Source of the DNA: Tanticharoenia sakaeratensis NBRC 103193
GTDB lineage: Bacteria > Pseudomonadota > Alphaproteobacteria > Acetobacterales > Acetobacteraceae
Length of the DNA stretch: 64,000 bases
Assembly: GCF_000963885.1 (NCBI RefSeq)
Contig: NZ_BALE01000058.1
Coordinates: forward strand, 1 to 64,000
Reading direction: 5' to 3'
Below, in pieces: positions 9,067-19,521 of this stretch. A model generated the notes under the pieces. The model did not search any database, was not told the origin of the DNA, and saw nothing but the letters and a program-made list of their open reading frames with translations. Position 1 is the stretch's first letter. The number at the start of each line of letters is the position of its first letter. A program made the position numbers and the translations under genes.

Positions 9067-9104
9067 AAAAAAGCCCGGCGGCACGATCTGCCGCCGGGCT
9101 TTTC
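9067..9104. terminator. Bidirectional terminator between psiE and ilvC
   Basis: GCCCGGCGGC and GCCGCCGGGC form a 10-bp perfect stem around ACGATCT. It is flanked by A6 on the left and TTTT on the right. It can therefore terminate both plus-strand psiE and minus-strand ilvC. Confidence 0.92.
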
Positions 9105-9109
9105 CCTGA

Positions 9110-10180
<1,071 letters not shown>

Positions 10181-10293
10181 TCAGCCGAAAAAGAGGCAAA
10201 AAGACTGGACCGCTTCAGGAAATGCTCGCCCGCCCGTTCAGGCGCCGCAAGCAAGGAAGAAATTTCCGGCTCTCTTCTGCGGAAACGGGCATT

Positions 10294-10803
10294 TCACAAG
10301 ACGCCGGGGCCGCGCGCCATCGCAGCGACACCGGTGCGCGACAGCTCGGCCAGACCGAGCGGCCGCATCAGATCCACGAACGCATCGACCTTGTCGGCCG
10401 TGCCGGTCAGTTCGAAGACGAAACTGCCCGACGTCGTGTCCACGACCCGCGCGCGGAAGGCATCGGCGATCCGCAGGCCCTCGGTCCGGGTCTCGCCGGT
10501 CGAGACGACCTTCACCATGGCCAGCTCCCGCGCGACGCACGGCCCGTCGGCACCCAGATCGCGCACGCGATGCACAGGCACCAGACGCGCGAGCTGCGCC
10601 TTGATCTGCTCGATCACGTCGGCCGTCCCGGTGGTGACGATCGTGATCCGCGACAGCCTCGCCTCCGGATCGATGCTGGCCACCGTCAGGCTCTCGATAT
10701 TGTAGCCCCGTCCCGAAAACAGCCCAACCACACGCGCCAGGGCACCGCTCTCGTCCTCGATCAGCACGCCGATGACGGCGCGCTTTTCCACCATGTTCGC
10801 CAT
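10294..10803 (-). CDS. ilvN: Acetolactate synthase small (regulatory) subunit
   Basis: A 169-residue regulatory subunit (IlvN/IlvH type) with an N-terminal ACT domain ('IGVLIEDESGALARVVGLFSGRGYNIESL'). The C-terminal domain is the ALS_ss_C type ('RELAMVKV', 'VVDTTSGSFVFELTG'). It binds the large subunit and gives valine feedback control. Its ATG shares one base with the ilvB stop (TGATG), which implies translational coupling. Confidence 0.96.
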   Translation of the reverse strand: MANMVEKRAVIGVLIEDESGALARVVGLFSGRGYNIESLTVASIDPEARLSRITIVTTGTADVIEQIKAQLARLVPVHRVRDLGADGPCVARELAMVKVVSTGETRTEGLRIADAFRARVVDTTSGSFVFELTGTADKVDAFVDLMRPLGLAELSRTGVAAMARGPGVL

Positions 10804-12617
10804 CAGACCAGCGCCATCCCAGCCTGGGTCACGCTGGCCGCCTGGGCCTGCTGCTCCGGCCCCAGCAGCATTTCGTTATGGGCCGCACCGGACGGGATCA
10901 TCGGATAGCAGTTCTCGTCCTGCGCCACGCAGATGTCAGCCACGACCGGCCCGTCATGCGCCAGCATCTCGCGGATCACGGCATCGAGCTCGCCGACATG
11001 GGTCGCACGCAGTCCCTTCCCCTGGAAAGCCTCGGCCAGACGGACGAAGTCCGGCAGCGCTTCGGAATAGGACTGCGAGTAGCGCGAGCCATGCAGAAGC
11101 TCCTGCCACTGCCGGACCATGCCCATGTAGCGGTTGTTCAGGATGAAGAGCTTCACCGGCAGACGATACTGCGCGATTGTGCCCAACTCCTGAATGTTCA
11201 TGAGCGTGGAGGCCTCGCCCGCGATATCGATCACCAGCGCATCGGGATTGGCCACCTGCGCGCCGACCGCCGCCGGCAGGCCATATCCCATGGTGCCGAG
11301 GCCACCGGAGGTCAGCCAGCGGTTGGGCTTGTCGAACTGGAAGTGCTGGGCCGCCCACATCTGATGCTGGCCGACCTCGGTCGAGACGAATGCGTCGCGG
11401 CCGCTCTCGCGCACGATCTCGTAGAGCCTGCGCACGGCATGCTGCGGGCGGATGATCGCGGACGGCGCGGTGTCCTGCCTGAAGCCGAAGCTGTCGATCG
11501 CCCGCCATGCCTCGATCTGCCGCCACCAGGCGTCGAGGTTCGGCGCCTCATCGGGGATGTCGCGCCATTCGGCGATCATCGCCTCGATCGTGCGGCCGAC
11601 ATCGCCCAGAACCGGCACGTCAACATGGATGATCTTGTTGATCTGGGCGGGATCGATATCGGCATGGATCTTGAACGAGTGCGGCGAGAACGCATTGGTG
11701 CGGCCCGTCACCCGGTCGTCGAATCGCGCCCCCAGCGCCACCAGCACATCGCACCCATGGGTCGCGAGATTGGCTTCGTAGCTTCCATGCATGCCGAGCA
11801 TGCCGAGGAACTGCCGGTCGGTCGTCGGATAGGCGCCCAGACCCATCAGCGTGGACGTGACGGGAAAGCCCGTCATGTCGGCAAGCTGGCGCAACGCCGT
11901 GCTTGCCTGCGGGCCGGAATTGATCACGCCGCCACCGGTATAGAGCAGCGGGCGCCGGGCCGCCTTCATCGCGCGGACGGCGGCGCGAATGGCCTCGCGC
12001 TCGGGATCGAGGCGCGGGGGATGCGCACGCTCGCGGCGCTTACCTTCCGGGTTCAGCGGCGCCGGGCCGACCGTGATGTCCTTCGGCAGATCGACCAGCA
12101 CCGGGCCGGGCCGACCCGAGCGCGCGATCTCGAACGCCTCGCGCAGCACGGGCGCCAGATCCTCGGCGCGCTTGACCAGATAGTTATGCTTGGTGACGGG
12201 TCGCGTGATCCCCGTCGTATCGGCCTCCTGAAAGGCATCGTTGCCGATCAGATGCGTCGGCACCTGCCCGGACAGGCAGACCAGCGGGATCGAATCCATC
12301 AAAGCATCGAGCAGCCCGGTCACGGCATTGGTCGCACCGGGACCGGACGTCACCAGCACCACGCCGACCTTGCCGGTCGAGCGGGCATAGGCCTCGGCCG
12401 CGTGCACGGCGGCCTGCTCGTGGCGCACCAGGATGTGGCGCACGGCGGATTGCTGGAACAGCGCGTCGTAGATCGGCAGGACAGCGCCGCCGGGGTAGCC
12501 GAAGACGACCTCGCATCCGAGCTCACTCAGGACGCGCATGACGACTTCCGCACCATTGAGCGTGCGGGTCGGTTTCGCGTCGTAAGCGGCGTCGGTCATC
12601 TGCGGGGTAGCGTCCAT
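10803..12617 (-). CDS. ilvB: Acetolactate synthase large (catalytic) subunit
   Basis: A 604-residue ThDP-dependent enzyme, the first committed step of branched-chain amino acid synthesis. The ThDP catalytic Glu block 'VFGYPGGAVLPIYDAL', the FAD region 'VALGARFDDRVTGR' and the ThDP/Mg motif 'VIDIAGEASTLMNIQELGTIAQYRLPVK' (shown in part) are present. The last block has 'AGEAS' where most homologues have 'GDGS/GDAS', so the motif's first Asp is replaced by Glu, an unusual but conservative change. It lies 29 bp after miaA and overlaps ilvN by one base. Confidence 0.96.
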   Translation of the reverse strand: MDATPQMTDAAYDAKPTRTLNGAEVVMRVLSELGCEVVFGYPGGAVLPIYDALFQQSAVRHILVRHEQAAVHAAEAYARSTGKVGVVLVTSGPGATNAVTGLLDALMDSIPLVCLSGQVPTHLIGNDAFQEADTTGITRPVTKHNYLVKRAEDLAPVLREAFEIARSGRPGPVLVDLPKDITVGPAPLNPEGKRRERAHPPRLDPEREAIRAAVRAMKAARRPLLYTGGGVINSGPQASTALRQLADMTGFPVTSTLMGLGAYPTTDRQFLGMLGMHGSYEANLATHGCDVLVALGARFDDRVTGRTNAFSPHSFKIHADIDPAQINKIIHVDVPVLGDVGRTIEAMIAEWRDIPDEAPNLDAWWRQIEAWRAIDSFGFRQDTAPSAIIRPQHAVRRLYEIVRESGRDAFVSTEVGQHQMWAAQHFQFDKPNRWLTSGGLGTMGYGLPAAVGAQVANPDALVIDIAGEASTLMNIQELGTIAQYRLPVKLFILNNRYMGMVRQWQELLHGSRYSQSYSEALPDFVRLAEAFQGKGLRATHVGELDAVIREMLAHDGPVVADICVAQDENCYPMIPSGAAHNEMLLGPEQQAQAASVTQAGMALV

Positions 12618-12646
12618 CGTCCTCGTTCTCCGTCGGGGTGGGCGGT

Positions 12647-13633
12647 TTAGGCGGGCAACGCCGTCCCGTCAATGACGTTTTGTATGAAAGTTTCTATTTT
12701 TGCTCGGTAGCTTTGCATTAATTGCGCAGCACCCTCCCATCTTGCTGGAATGACCTCGGTCAGCGCCGGTGGCGTGAGTGCCTGATGACGGAACCACGTG
12801 GCCTGCCGCTTGGTGTAGCGCCCGGTCGCCAGCACAGCCTGGTCCTCGGCTTCCGCGAGGCTGATCGCGCCCTGACGCGCAGCCAGAAGCTCCGGCACGC
12901 CATGCGCGCGCATGGCCGGCAGTGCGGGATCCAGTTCGCGCAGGGCGAGACGCGCCACCTCGACTTCAGCCCCTGCCGCCAGCATGGCCGCGAAGCGCGC
13001 GGCGATGGCCTCACGCAGGACGTCGCGCGGTGGATCGAGGCGAATGGTGGCAAAACGGCCCGGTGCCGGCGGCAGGGCGTTGATCCGTCTCCATTCCAGC
13101 AGACCGCGACCCGTGCCGCGCCAGACTTCCCATGCGCGGGCAATCCGCTGGCCGTCCGCCGGGTTGAGCGTCGCGGCCGTCTGCGGATCGACAGCGGTCA
13201 GGCGCGCATGAAGCGCAGGCGCACCTTCGGCCTCCAGCAACGCGCGCGCCTCGATGCGGGCATCGGCACCCGGATCGGGAATGTCGGCGAGCCCCTGGGT
13301 CAGCGCGCGCAGATAAAGTCCTGTTCCGCCGCAGAAGATCGGCACCCGTCCGGCCGCTCGCGCCTCGTCAAGCGCCGCGAGCGCAGCCTTGCGCCACCAG
13401 GCGACACTGCCGGTCTCGGCCGCGTCCAGCACGCCATAGAGACGATGGGGCGCACGGCGCAGGTCGGCTTCGGGCGGGCGTGCCGTGATGACCCGCAAAT
13501 CGGCATAGACCTGCATCGAATCGGCGTTGATGACCGTGCCTTCCAGCCGTTCGGCCAGTTCGAGTGCCAGCGCCGACTTGCCGGAGCAGGTCGGCCCAGC
13601 CACAATAAGGGCAAGCGCGGTGGAACTGGTCAT
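12647..13633 (-). CDS. miaA: tRNA dimethylallyltransferase
   Basis: A 328-residue enzyme that transfers the dimethylallyl group to A37 of tRNAs reading UNN codons. The P-loop 'GPTCSGKS' is at residues 13-20. 'VINADSMQVYADL', 'PHRLYGVLDA' and 'PIFCGGTGLYLRAL' are family motifs. The C-terminal tail is unusually AT-rich for the region. It is first of a tight minus-strand run into ilvB, ilvN and ilvC, and is transcribed divergently from serB. Confidence 0.96.
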   Translation of the reverse strand: MTSSTALALIVAGPTCSGKSALALELAERLEGTVINADSMQVYADLRVITARPPEADLRRAPHRLYGVLDAAETGSVAWWRKAALAALDEARAAGRVPIFCGGTGLYLRALTQGLADIPDPGADARIEARALLEAEGAPALHARLTAVDPQTAATLNPADGQRIARAWEVWRGTGRGLLEWRRINALPPAPGRFATIRLDPPRDVLREAIAARFAAMLAAGAEVEVARLALRELDPALPAMRAHGVPELLAARQGAISLAEAEDQAVLATGRYTKRQATWFRHQALTPPALTEVIPARWEGAAQLMQSYRAKIETFIQNVIDGTALPA

Positions 13634-13703
13634 CGCGCCAGTCTAGCCGAGTTCGCGTATCCGATCGACGCGGCCACCATTCCGCAGCCTGTCCGGAGAC
13701 CGC

Positions 13704-14594
13704 ATGGCCCTGCCCTATGTCCTCACCCTGATCGCCGATCGTGCGCATGGTCCGCTCAATCCGGCCGTCGTGCGCACGGCCCGTGACATGCTAGGCGGCG
13801 CAGCCCCGATCGAATTGTCGCCGGGCGAAGCAGTCGACATTCCCTGCCCGAGCCCTGGCCCCGGCGCACCGGGCGCCGCTGCCCTGCGGGCCGCCTTCGC
13901 CCCGCATCGCGTGGATGCGATCTTCCAGCGCGTACGAGGCCGCCGCAAGGCCGTCCTGATCGCGGACATGGACAGCACGATCGTCGCCAACGAAACACTC
14001 GACGATCTGGCGGCCCTTGCCGGATGCGGTGAGGCCGTGGCCGCCATCACGCAGGCCTCGATGAACGGCGAGATCGAGTTCGAGGACGCCCTGCGCCAGC
14101 GCGTGGCCCTGCTGAAAGGGCGCCCGGCCACGCTTCTGAAGCGTGCCTGGTCCGAGACGCGGATCAATCCCGATGCCCGGACAGTGGTGCAGACCATGCG
14201 CAGGCACAACGCGCGGACGGCCCTGGTATCGGGCGGCTTCACCTGGTTTACCGCGCGCGTGGCCGAGGCCTGCGGCTTCGACGAGCATCACGGCAATGCC
14301 CTGACGCTCAGTGGCGACACGCTGGCCGGAACGCTTCATGCCGAAATCCTGGGACCGGACGCAAAGCGACTGCATCTGGAACGTCTGGCCGAGGAGCGTG
14401 GCGTGAAGCTTTCGGCGACATGCGCGATCGGGGATGGCGCGAACGACATTCCGATGCTGACGATGGCGGGCCTGGGCCTCGCCTTTCACGGCAAGCCACG
14501 CGTGCGCGCGGTCGTCGAGCGGCAGATCAATTTCACCGGGCTTCGGACCGTGCTGTTCGCACAAGGCTATCCGGCCGCTTCGTTCGTGGAATGA
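13704..14594 (+). CDS. serB: Phosphoserine phosphatase
   Basis: A 296-residue HAD-superfamily phosphatase, the last step of serine synthesis. Motif I is 'IADMDSTIVANE' (D88 nucleophile, D90). Motif II is 'LVSGGFTWF'. Motif III/IV is 'AIGDGANDIPML'. The first 75 residues form a SerB-type N-terminal extension with no obvious intact ACT domain. It is divergent from miaA across a 70-bp spacer. Confidence 0.95.
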   Translation: MALPYVLTLIADRAHGPLNPAVVRTARDMLGGAAPIELSPGEAVDIPCPSPGPGAPGAAALRAAFAPHRVDAIFQRVRGRRKAVLIADMDSTIVANETLDDLAALAGCGEAVAAITQASMNGEIEFEDALRQRVALLKGRPATLLKRAWSETRINPDARTVVQTMRRHNARTALVSGGFTWFTARVAEACGFDEHHGNALTLSGDTLAGTLHAEILGPDAKRLHLERLAEERGVKLSATCAIGDGANDIPMLTMAGLGLAFHGKPRVRAVVERQINFTGLRTVLFAQGYPAASFVE

Positions 14595-14630
14595 TCGACG
14601 CGCAGTCTCTGGCGTGAAACCCGCTGGAGG

Positions 14631-14680
14631 CTGTCGCCCTCAAGGCCCCTATCGACCGCGCCTTTGAAGAGGGCGAACAG
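14631..14680 (+). other. Structured intergenic element after serB
   Basis: CTGTCGCCCTC (14631-14641) pairs with GAGGGCG-AACAG (14669-14680) with one small bulge. Inside it CAAGGC pairs with GCCTTTG. The two-tier hairpin starts 37 bases after the serB stop. The rest of the 263-base spacer (14595-14857) has further G/C pairing, including CCCTGGC near 14724 and GCCAGGG near 14799, but no recognisable gene. It may be a serB 3' end or an unrecognised RNA. Confidence 0.35.
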
Positions 14681-14857
14681 TCCGGTCCGTGTGTTTCGGT
14701 AAGTATATGAGACCAGAGAGGCCCTGGCCCTGACACGAGAGGTCCGGGGCGAAAGCATCTATGGCGCACCGGGTTCGCGTCAGCGGCACCGCCGGGGAGC
14801 CAGGGTGCGGACAGATGGCCGTTTTGTCTGATCGCTGCCGAAGGCCCGGGGTTTTGA

Positions 14858-15859
14858 TCAGGCCCGCGCCGGCACGCCATCACGCGCAACAGCTTGCGCT
14901 TCCATCTCCCGCTGCCACCGCCGTGCCAGCATCGTACAGGTGAACAGCTGGATCTGGTGATAGAGCATCACCGGCAGCACGACGACGCCGACCGTCGCGG
15001 GCGGGAAGATGACGTTGGCCATCGGCACACCTGATGCGAGCGATTTCTTCGACCCGCACAGGACAACCGCAATCTGGTCCGCGCGCGACAGGCCGCGCAG
15101 ACGACACGCAAGCGTCGTCAGCCCCAGCACCGCGGCCAGCAGGGCTGCCGCCACGATCGCCATGCCCACGAGCGCTAGCGCCGAAAGGCGATGCCAGATG
15201 CCCTCCACCACGGCGCCCGAAAAGGCCGTATAGACCACCAGCACGATCGAGCCGCGATCGGTCAGCGACAACAGCGCCTTGTGGCGCCGCGCTGCCGGTC
15301 CGACCCACGGCTGCAGCACCTGCCCCAGCACGAAGGGCAGCAGCAGCTGCAGCGCCACATCCACGATCGCGTGTCCGGAAAACAGACCGTGCCGATGCAG
15401 CACGAGCCCGACCAGAACCGGCGTCGCGATGATCCCCACGATATTGGATATCGTGGCTGCACAGATCGCGGCGGCGACGTTGCCGCCGGCAATCGAGGTC
15501 AATGCGATCGAGGATTGCACGGTGGAGGGCAGGCAGCACAGGAACAGGAGCCCGTCCCACAGCGGCGGCGCGATCAGCGTGGGTGCAACCGCGCGCACCG
15601 CGATGCCGATCAGTGGAAACAGCGCGAACGTGGACAGCAGGACCATGCCCTGAAGCTCCCACGCCCGCATCGCGTCGATGACGGCATGGCGCTCCAGTCG
15701 CGCGCCCTGAAGGAAGAACATCACGAAGATGCAGACCGTCGTCAGACGCTGAAGCCAGAGCGCGCCCGCCCCATAACAGGGCAGCTCGGATGCCAGCGCG
15801 ATCGCGCAGATCAGCGCGATCAGAAACGGATCGAGAGGGAGCTTGCGTCGTGCGGCCAT
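14858..15859 (-). CDS. Bile acid:sodium symporter (BASS/SBF-like) family transporter
   Basis: A 333-residue integral membrane protein with about ten hydrophobic segments, of the SBF-like (YfeH-type) branch of the BASS family. Supporting blocks are 'FVMFFLQGARLERHAV', 'LCCLPSTVQSSIALTSIAGGNVAAAICAATISNIVGI' (in part), and 'LCGSKKSLASGVPMANVIF'. The start MAARRKLPLDPF at 15859 is chosen, as the upstream frame overlaps the preceding regulator's stop. The substrate is unknown; sodium-coupled organic anion uptake is typical of the family. The MarR-family gene is 10 bp upstream in the same operon and is the likely regulator. Confidence 0.88.
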   Translation of the reverse strand: MAARRKLPLDPFLIALICAIALASELPCYGAGALWLQRLTTVCIFVMFFLQGARLERHAVIDAMRAWELQGMVLLSTFALFPLIGIAVRAVAPTLIAPPLWDGLLFLCCLPSTVQSSIALTSIAGGNVAAAICAATISNIVGIIATPVLVGLVLHRHGLFSGHAIVDVALQLLLPFVLGQVLQPWVGPAARRHKALLSLTDRGSIVLVVYTAFSGAVVEGIWHRLSALALVGMAIVAAALLAAVLGLTTLACRLRGLSRADQIAVVLCGSKKSLASGVPMANVIFPPATVGVVVLPVMLYHQIQLFTCTMLARRWQREMEAQAVARDGVPARA

Positions 15860-15869
15860 GCTTCGCCTG

Positions 15870-16319
15870 TTAGCACAAAGCATCGTCGCGGAAATCGGCC
15901 AACCGCTCCAGCAACAGGCCTGCACGCATCACCACTTCGCGTTCATCGTCCGACAGCCGGGCATCCATGGCACGTGACAGCCACATATCCCGGCGACGGC
16001 GGCTCTCGTCGAGCAGCATTTGTCCCGCGCCGGTCAGGACGAGGCGCGTCACCCGCCGGTCCGTCGCATCGGTGGCACGCAGGACGAGACCGGAATTTTC
16101 CAGATCGCGCAGCACGGCCGCGACCTGCGGCGAGCGCATGTCCTCGGCGCGCCCGATGGCCGAAGGGGTCGCACCGACGCCCAGCCGATCGATCGCACTC
16201 AAGACGAGCATGCGTGTCCATGACTGTGGGTCGTTGCGCGCTTCCTGGCGCAGCCGGCGCGCGACCTGCGTCAACTGGCCGCGCAGGCGACTGATTTCTG
16301 CGGAACTGTCGGCTCTCAT
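15870..16319 (-). CDS. MarR-family transcriptional regulator
   Basis: A 149-residue winged-helix regulator. The recognition-helix region is 'ATPSAIGRAEDMRSPQVAAVLRDLENSGLVLR' (residues about 50-80, shown in part) and the wing is 'DATDRRVTRLVLTGAGQ'. It is first of a two-gene unit with the BASS-type transporter. It is divergent from surE across a short, markedly AT-rich spacer that is the likely site of autoregulation. Confidence 0.9.
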   Translation of the reverse strand: MRADSSAEISRLRGQLTQVARRLRQEARNDPQSWTRMLVLSAIDRLGVGATPSAIGRAEDMRSPQVAAVLRDLENSGLVLRATDATDRRVTRLVLTGAGQMLLDESRRRRDMWLSRAMDARLSDDEREVVMRAGLLLERLADFRDDALC

Positions 16320-16384
16320 TTTTGCTACTTTATATTAGATAATTTTCATGAGCAATATGGCCCGCCATCCATGGAGACCTTCCG
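16320..16384. promoter_or_regulatory. AT-rich divergent promoter region, marR-like gene / surE
   Basis: This 65-bp spacer contains TACTTTATATTAGATAATTT, among the lowest-GC runs in the window. It must hold the promoters of both divergent genes. GGAGACC lies 5 bases before the surE ATG. No perfect MarR palindrome is visible. Confidence 0.4.
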
Positions 16385-17155
16385 ATGACCGAACCACGCC
16401 TCGACCGCGTGCTGCTGACCAATGATGACGGAATCGATGCGCCGGGCCTTGCGGTTCTGGAGGAAGTCGCCGCGACACTGGCGCAGGAAGTCTGGGTCGT
16501 GGCCCCGGTGCATGACCAGAGCGGCACCTCGCACAGCCTCAGCCTGCATGATCCCTTGCGCGTCACCGGGCACGGCCCGCGCCGTTTCGCGGTCTCCGGC
16601 ACGCCGGGAGACTGCGTGGCGCTCGGCGTACGCCATATCATGGCGGCTCACCCCCCGACGCTGATCCTCTCCGGCATCAATCGTGGCGCCAATCTCGGGG
16701 TGGAAACCGTGTTTTCCGGAACCGTGGGCGCTGCAATGACCGGCATGCTGCTCGGCATCCCGTCCATTGCGCTGTCGCAGGCGTTCACGGATGGCCAGCC
16801 GGTGCGCTGGGAGACAGCCCGCGCCCTCGCGCCCGAAGCGATCCGGCATCTGGCCAGGACGGGCTGGCCGGACGATTGCTGTCTGAACGTCAATTTTCCC
16901 GGCTGTGCGCCCGAGAAAGCCGCAGGTCTGCGCCTGGCGACGCAAGGCGCCGGCCTGCTGGACGGGATCGACGCCATCGTTCGCACGGATCCGCGGGGCC
17001 TGGATTATTACTGGCTGAAACTACGCCGTTCACAAAAGCCGGACAGGCCCGACACCGAAACCGCAGCACTCGCGGCCGGCTACGTCGCGGTCACACCGTT
17101 GCGGTTTGAGCGCACGAGCGACGCCGCATACGAGGCACTTCGCGGCAGGATATGA
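16385..17155 (+). CDS. surE: 5'/3'-nucleotidase SurE
   Basis: A 256-residue metal-dependent survival protein SurE, a 5'/3'-nucleotidase and exopolyphosphatase. The metal site is 'LLTNDDGIDAPG' (D14, D15), the conserved Ser lies in 'PVHDQSGTSHSLS', and the Asn in 'SGINRGANLG'. In many bacteria surE sits with pcm and a lipoprotein gene; here it stands alone. Confidence 0.96.
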   Translation: MTEPRLDRVLLTNDDGIDAPGLAVLEEVAATLAQEVWVVAPVHDQSGTSHSLSLHDPLRVTGHGPRRFAVSGTPGDCVALGVRHIMAAHPPTLILSGINRGANLGVETVFSGTVGAAMTGMLLGIPSIALSQAFTDGQPVRWETARALAPEAIRHLARTGWPDDCCLNVNFPGCAPEKAAGLRLATQGAGLLDGIDAIVRTDPRGLDYYWLKLRRSQKPDRPDTETAALAAGYVAVTPLRFERTSDAAYEALRGRI

Positions 17156-17283
17156 GGTTTCCAGATCGTTCCATGCTGCCTGAGCGGATCGGCCTGTTGC
17201 GTCCTTCTGCGGCGGCTGCGCTCAGCCTTCATGCGTGAGGTTCAGGATCGGCGGGAGGCCGTTCGCGACACCTGCTCGGCTCA

Positions 17284-17308
17284 GGGCAGGGACTTCACCT
17301 CCCTGCCC
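17284..17308. terminator. Hairpin between convergent surE and FUSC gene
   Basis: GGGCAGGGA and TCCCTGCCC form a perfect 9-bp stem with a 7-base loop in the 179-bp convergent spacer. No T-run follows on either strand, so a terminator role is plausible but not proven. Confidence 0.5.
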
Positions 17309-17334
17309 CACGTCATCGTCCGCTGCCCTGGCCC

Positions 17335-19470
17335 CTATGCCTGCAAAGCCGCCGCCTCATTGGCGAAGGTCGGGCGCCCATCGAAGAAATTGGCATTCTC
17401 GCGCAATTCCAGCGTGACGATCGCAAGCGCACCGATCGCCTGCGTGACGGCAAGCCGCGCCGCCGCACCCGCTTCCACCGTGTCGAGCTGACGCAGCAGT
17501 GCCATGCTTTGTCCGGCGATCGCCACGAACCCGCGCGCGCCGTGATCCCTGTGCGACAGATCCTCGAAGGCCGCGCGCACCGCGCCGGCCGCCTCGGCCG
17601 GCATGTCGGGATCGGTGATCACGTGATGGAGATGCATCAGGTTCCGGCCCACGGTCATCAGGGCCAGCGTCCCGTGGAGATAGGCATCGACCAGAGGCGT
17701 CGTTTTTGACCCGCCATAACGGATCAGGCGTTCCATTCCCTGCGTGTTATGCCCGATCCAGCGGTTTTCATCGATGGTGCTGCCCTTGGGGCCGCCGATC
17801 CGACGCACGCCGGCCAGAACGCGGGCACGCAGCAGGGCGCAGACCCGCCGCTCGTCGAACGGCAGCACGCATTTGAACACCAGGACACCAAACAACAGGC
17901 CCAGCAGGAGTGCGGGCGTTCCGTTGAACCACTGGATTTCCTGGATCCGGGCCTGATTGCCCAAGCCCAGCAACGCCGGGAAAAACACGTTGTAGGCTCC
18001 GGCACCCAGTGCGGTGCGGGGATTGCGCGACGCAAGTCCACCCAGAAGCATGGGCACGAATAGGATGAGGGCGAGCCCTTCGAAATTCGTCGCAAGCGGC
18101 ATTAGCACGAACACCGGCAGGATCGTGGCGACGGCCGCCCAGCACGCGCCGTAGAAGAAGGCATTGCTGGCCAGAACGGTGTTTTCAAATGCGGCGAAGC
18201 GTCCGCAGATGACCGAGACGAAGGCCACGAAGGCGCCACCCTGCGGCCAGGCGGTGACTTCCCAGATCAGCCCGGCCAGCAGGATGGCGACCGTCGAGCG
18301 CGTGCCGTTCGACATCGCGTTGCGCCACGTCAGCGCATGCCGCAGGCGATATCGCTCAGGCGTCAGCTGCTCCGCGCGATCGGCCTCGAAGTACCGCAGG
18401 AGTTCGGCAAATTCGTGAAGCAGAAGGTCGAGCCCGAGCAGCGCCACGCGGTCGTTGATGGCAATGTCTTCGGGTTCGCGCCGATCCATCGTCGCGGCGA
18501 CGGCATGGCGACACCGGTCGCGCACGCCGTCCAGCGCGATGCGCGCGACGCGCACATCCGCGTCCGTGGCAAGCGCGTTCGGCAGGGCAGTCAGGAACGC
18601 CGCCGCGTCCGCGATCACGTCCGACGACAATGCCGAGCGCGTGCCGACAGCGGCCAGCCGCGACTTCATGCCCAGGGTGCGGGAGACGGCGCGCGACAGC
18701 AGGCCGAGCGTTGCGTAGGCGCAGCGCACGAGCCAGCGGTGGTCCTGCTGGAGTTCGACCGCGCTGAATTCGATCTGGTCATTCAGCGAAAGCGTCAGGC
18801 TGAAGATCCCGCGCAGCGAAGCCTCCGACGGGGGTTCGCCGCGCAGGATGCCGGCTGCCGCCATGCTCGCACGTCCGATGGCCGATACCAGTTTCCCGCG
18901 CATCGTGACCCGCGTCACGGCAGCGAGATCGACCGTGAAGACCATGCCGGCCACCATCTCGCAGATCACGCCCAGCAGGATGTAGGTCCCGCGCGACATG
19001 GCCGTCTGAAACACGCTGTCAGGGTGTGCGGTCGAGTCCATCGCGATGATGGCGCAGGTGTAGGCCGCGAGAACGAAGGCATAGGACCGGAAATTGCGGA
19101 CCAGCGTTGCAAGGCCCGCACACAGACCGGTCCAGAGCGCCAGGGCCGGGAAGAACAGCCAGGGCGCCTGAGGCATAGCCGCGATCAGCGTGACGGCGGC
19201 AACCATGCCAAGCACGGTCCCGACGATACGCCAGCGTCCCTTCGACAGGCTCTCCCCACGCGAGCCGAGCGCCACGATCCAGACGGTCATCGGCGCCCAT
19301 TGCGGATCGCCGAGCTCCATCCAGAGCGCGATCGCCAGCGCGAAGAGTGCGGCAAGCGTCGTGCGGACGGAAAATCCCAGTGCCGTCAGCTTGGGCGCAT
19401 AGATCCACGCCAGCGGCCAGTCCCCAATCGGCCGCACGCCACGCCACCACGCCTCCAGACCGGCACGCAC
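17335..19470 (-). CDS. FUSC-family inner-membrane protein (aromatic-acid exporter-like)
   Basis: A 711-residue fusaric-acid-resistance-type membrane protein. Two sets of hydrophobic segments (about residues 25-190 and 395-540) flank cytosolic domains, the AaeB/FUSC arrangement. 'DPQWAPMTVWIV' and 'AFVAFVSVICGRFAAFENT' are FUSC-type motifs. The GTG at 19470 is taken as start because AGGGAG lies 9 bases ahead of it. A TTG six codons upstream is the alternative. Such proteins export aromatic carboxylates with an HlyD-type adaptor; no adaptor gene adjoins it, so the substrate and partner are unknown. Confidence 0.85.
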   Translation of the reverse strand: MRAGLEAWWRGVRPIGDWPLAWIYAPKLTALGFSVRTTLAALFALAIALWMELGDPQWAPMTVWIVALGSRGESLSKGRWRIVGTVLGMVAAVTLIAAMPQAPWLFFPALALWTGLCAGLATLVRNFRSYAFVLAAYTCAIIAMDSTAHPDSVFQTAMSRGTYILLGVICEMVAGMVFTVDLAAVTRVTMRGKLVSAIGRASMAAAGILRGEPPSEASLRGIFSLTLSLNDQIEFSAVELQQDHRWLVRCAYATLGLLSRAVSRTLGMKSRLAAVGTRSALSSDVIADAAAFLTALPNALATDADVRVARIALDGVRDRCRHAVAATMDRREPEDIAINDRVALLGLDLLLHEFAELLRYFEADRAEQLTPERYRLRHALTWRNAMSNGTRSTVAILLAGLIWEVTAWPQGGAFVAFVSVICGRFAAFENTVLASNAFFYGACWAAVATILPVFVLMPLATNFEGLALILFVPMLLGGLASRNPRTALGAGAYNVFFPALLGLGNQARIQEIQWFNGTPALLLGLLFGVLVFKCVLPFDERRVCALLRARVLAGVRRIGGPKGSTIDENRWIGHNTQGMERLIRYGGSKTTPLVDAYLHGTLALMTVGRNLMHLHHVITDPDMPAEAAGAVRAAFEDLSHRDHGARGFVAIAGQSMALLRQLDTVEAGAAARLAVTQAIGALAIVTLELRENANFFDGRPTFANEAAALQA

Positions 19471-19521
19471 GCCCGGCAACTCCCTCAATCCCAGATTCCA
19501 GCGGGATTACTGGAGCGAAAC

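Noticed and set aside
14761-14857. tRNA- or SRP-RNA-like sequence
   Set aside because: A GGTTC-type motif occurs, but no full set of arms or the conserved SRP loop was found.
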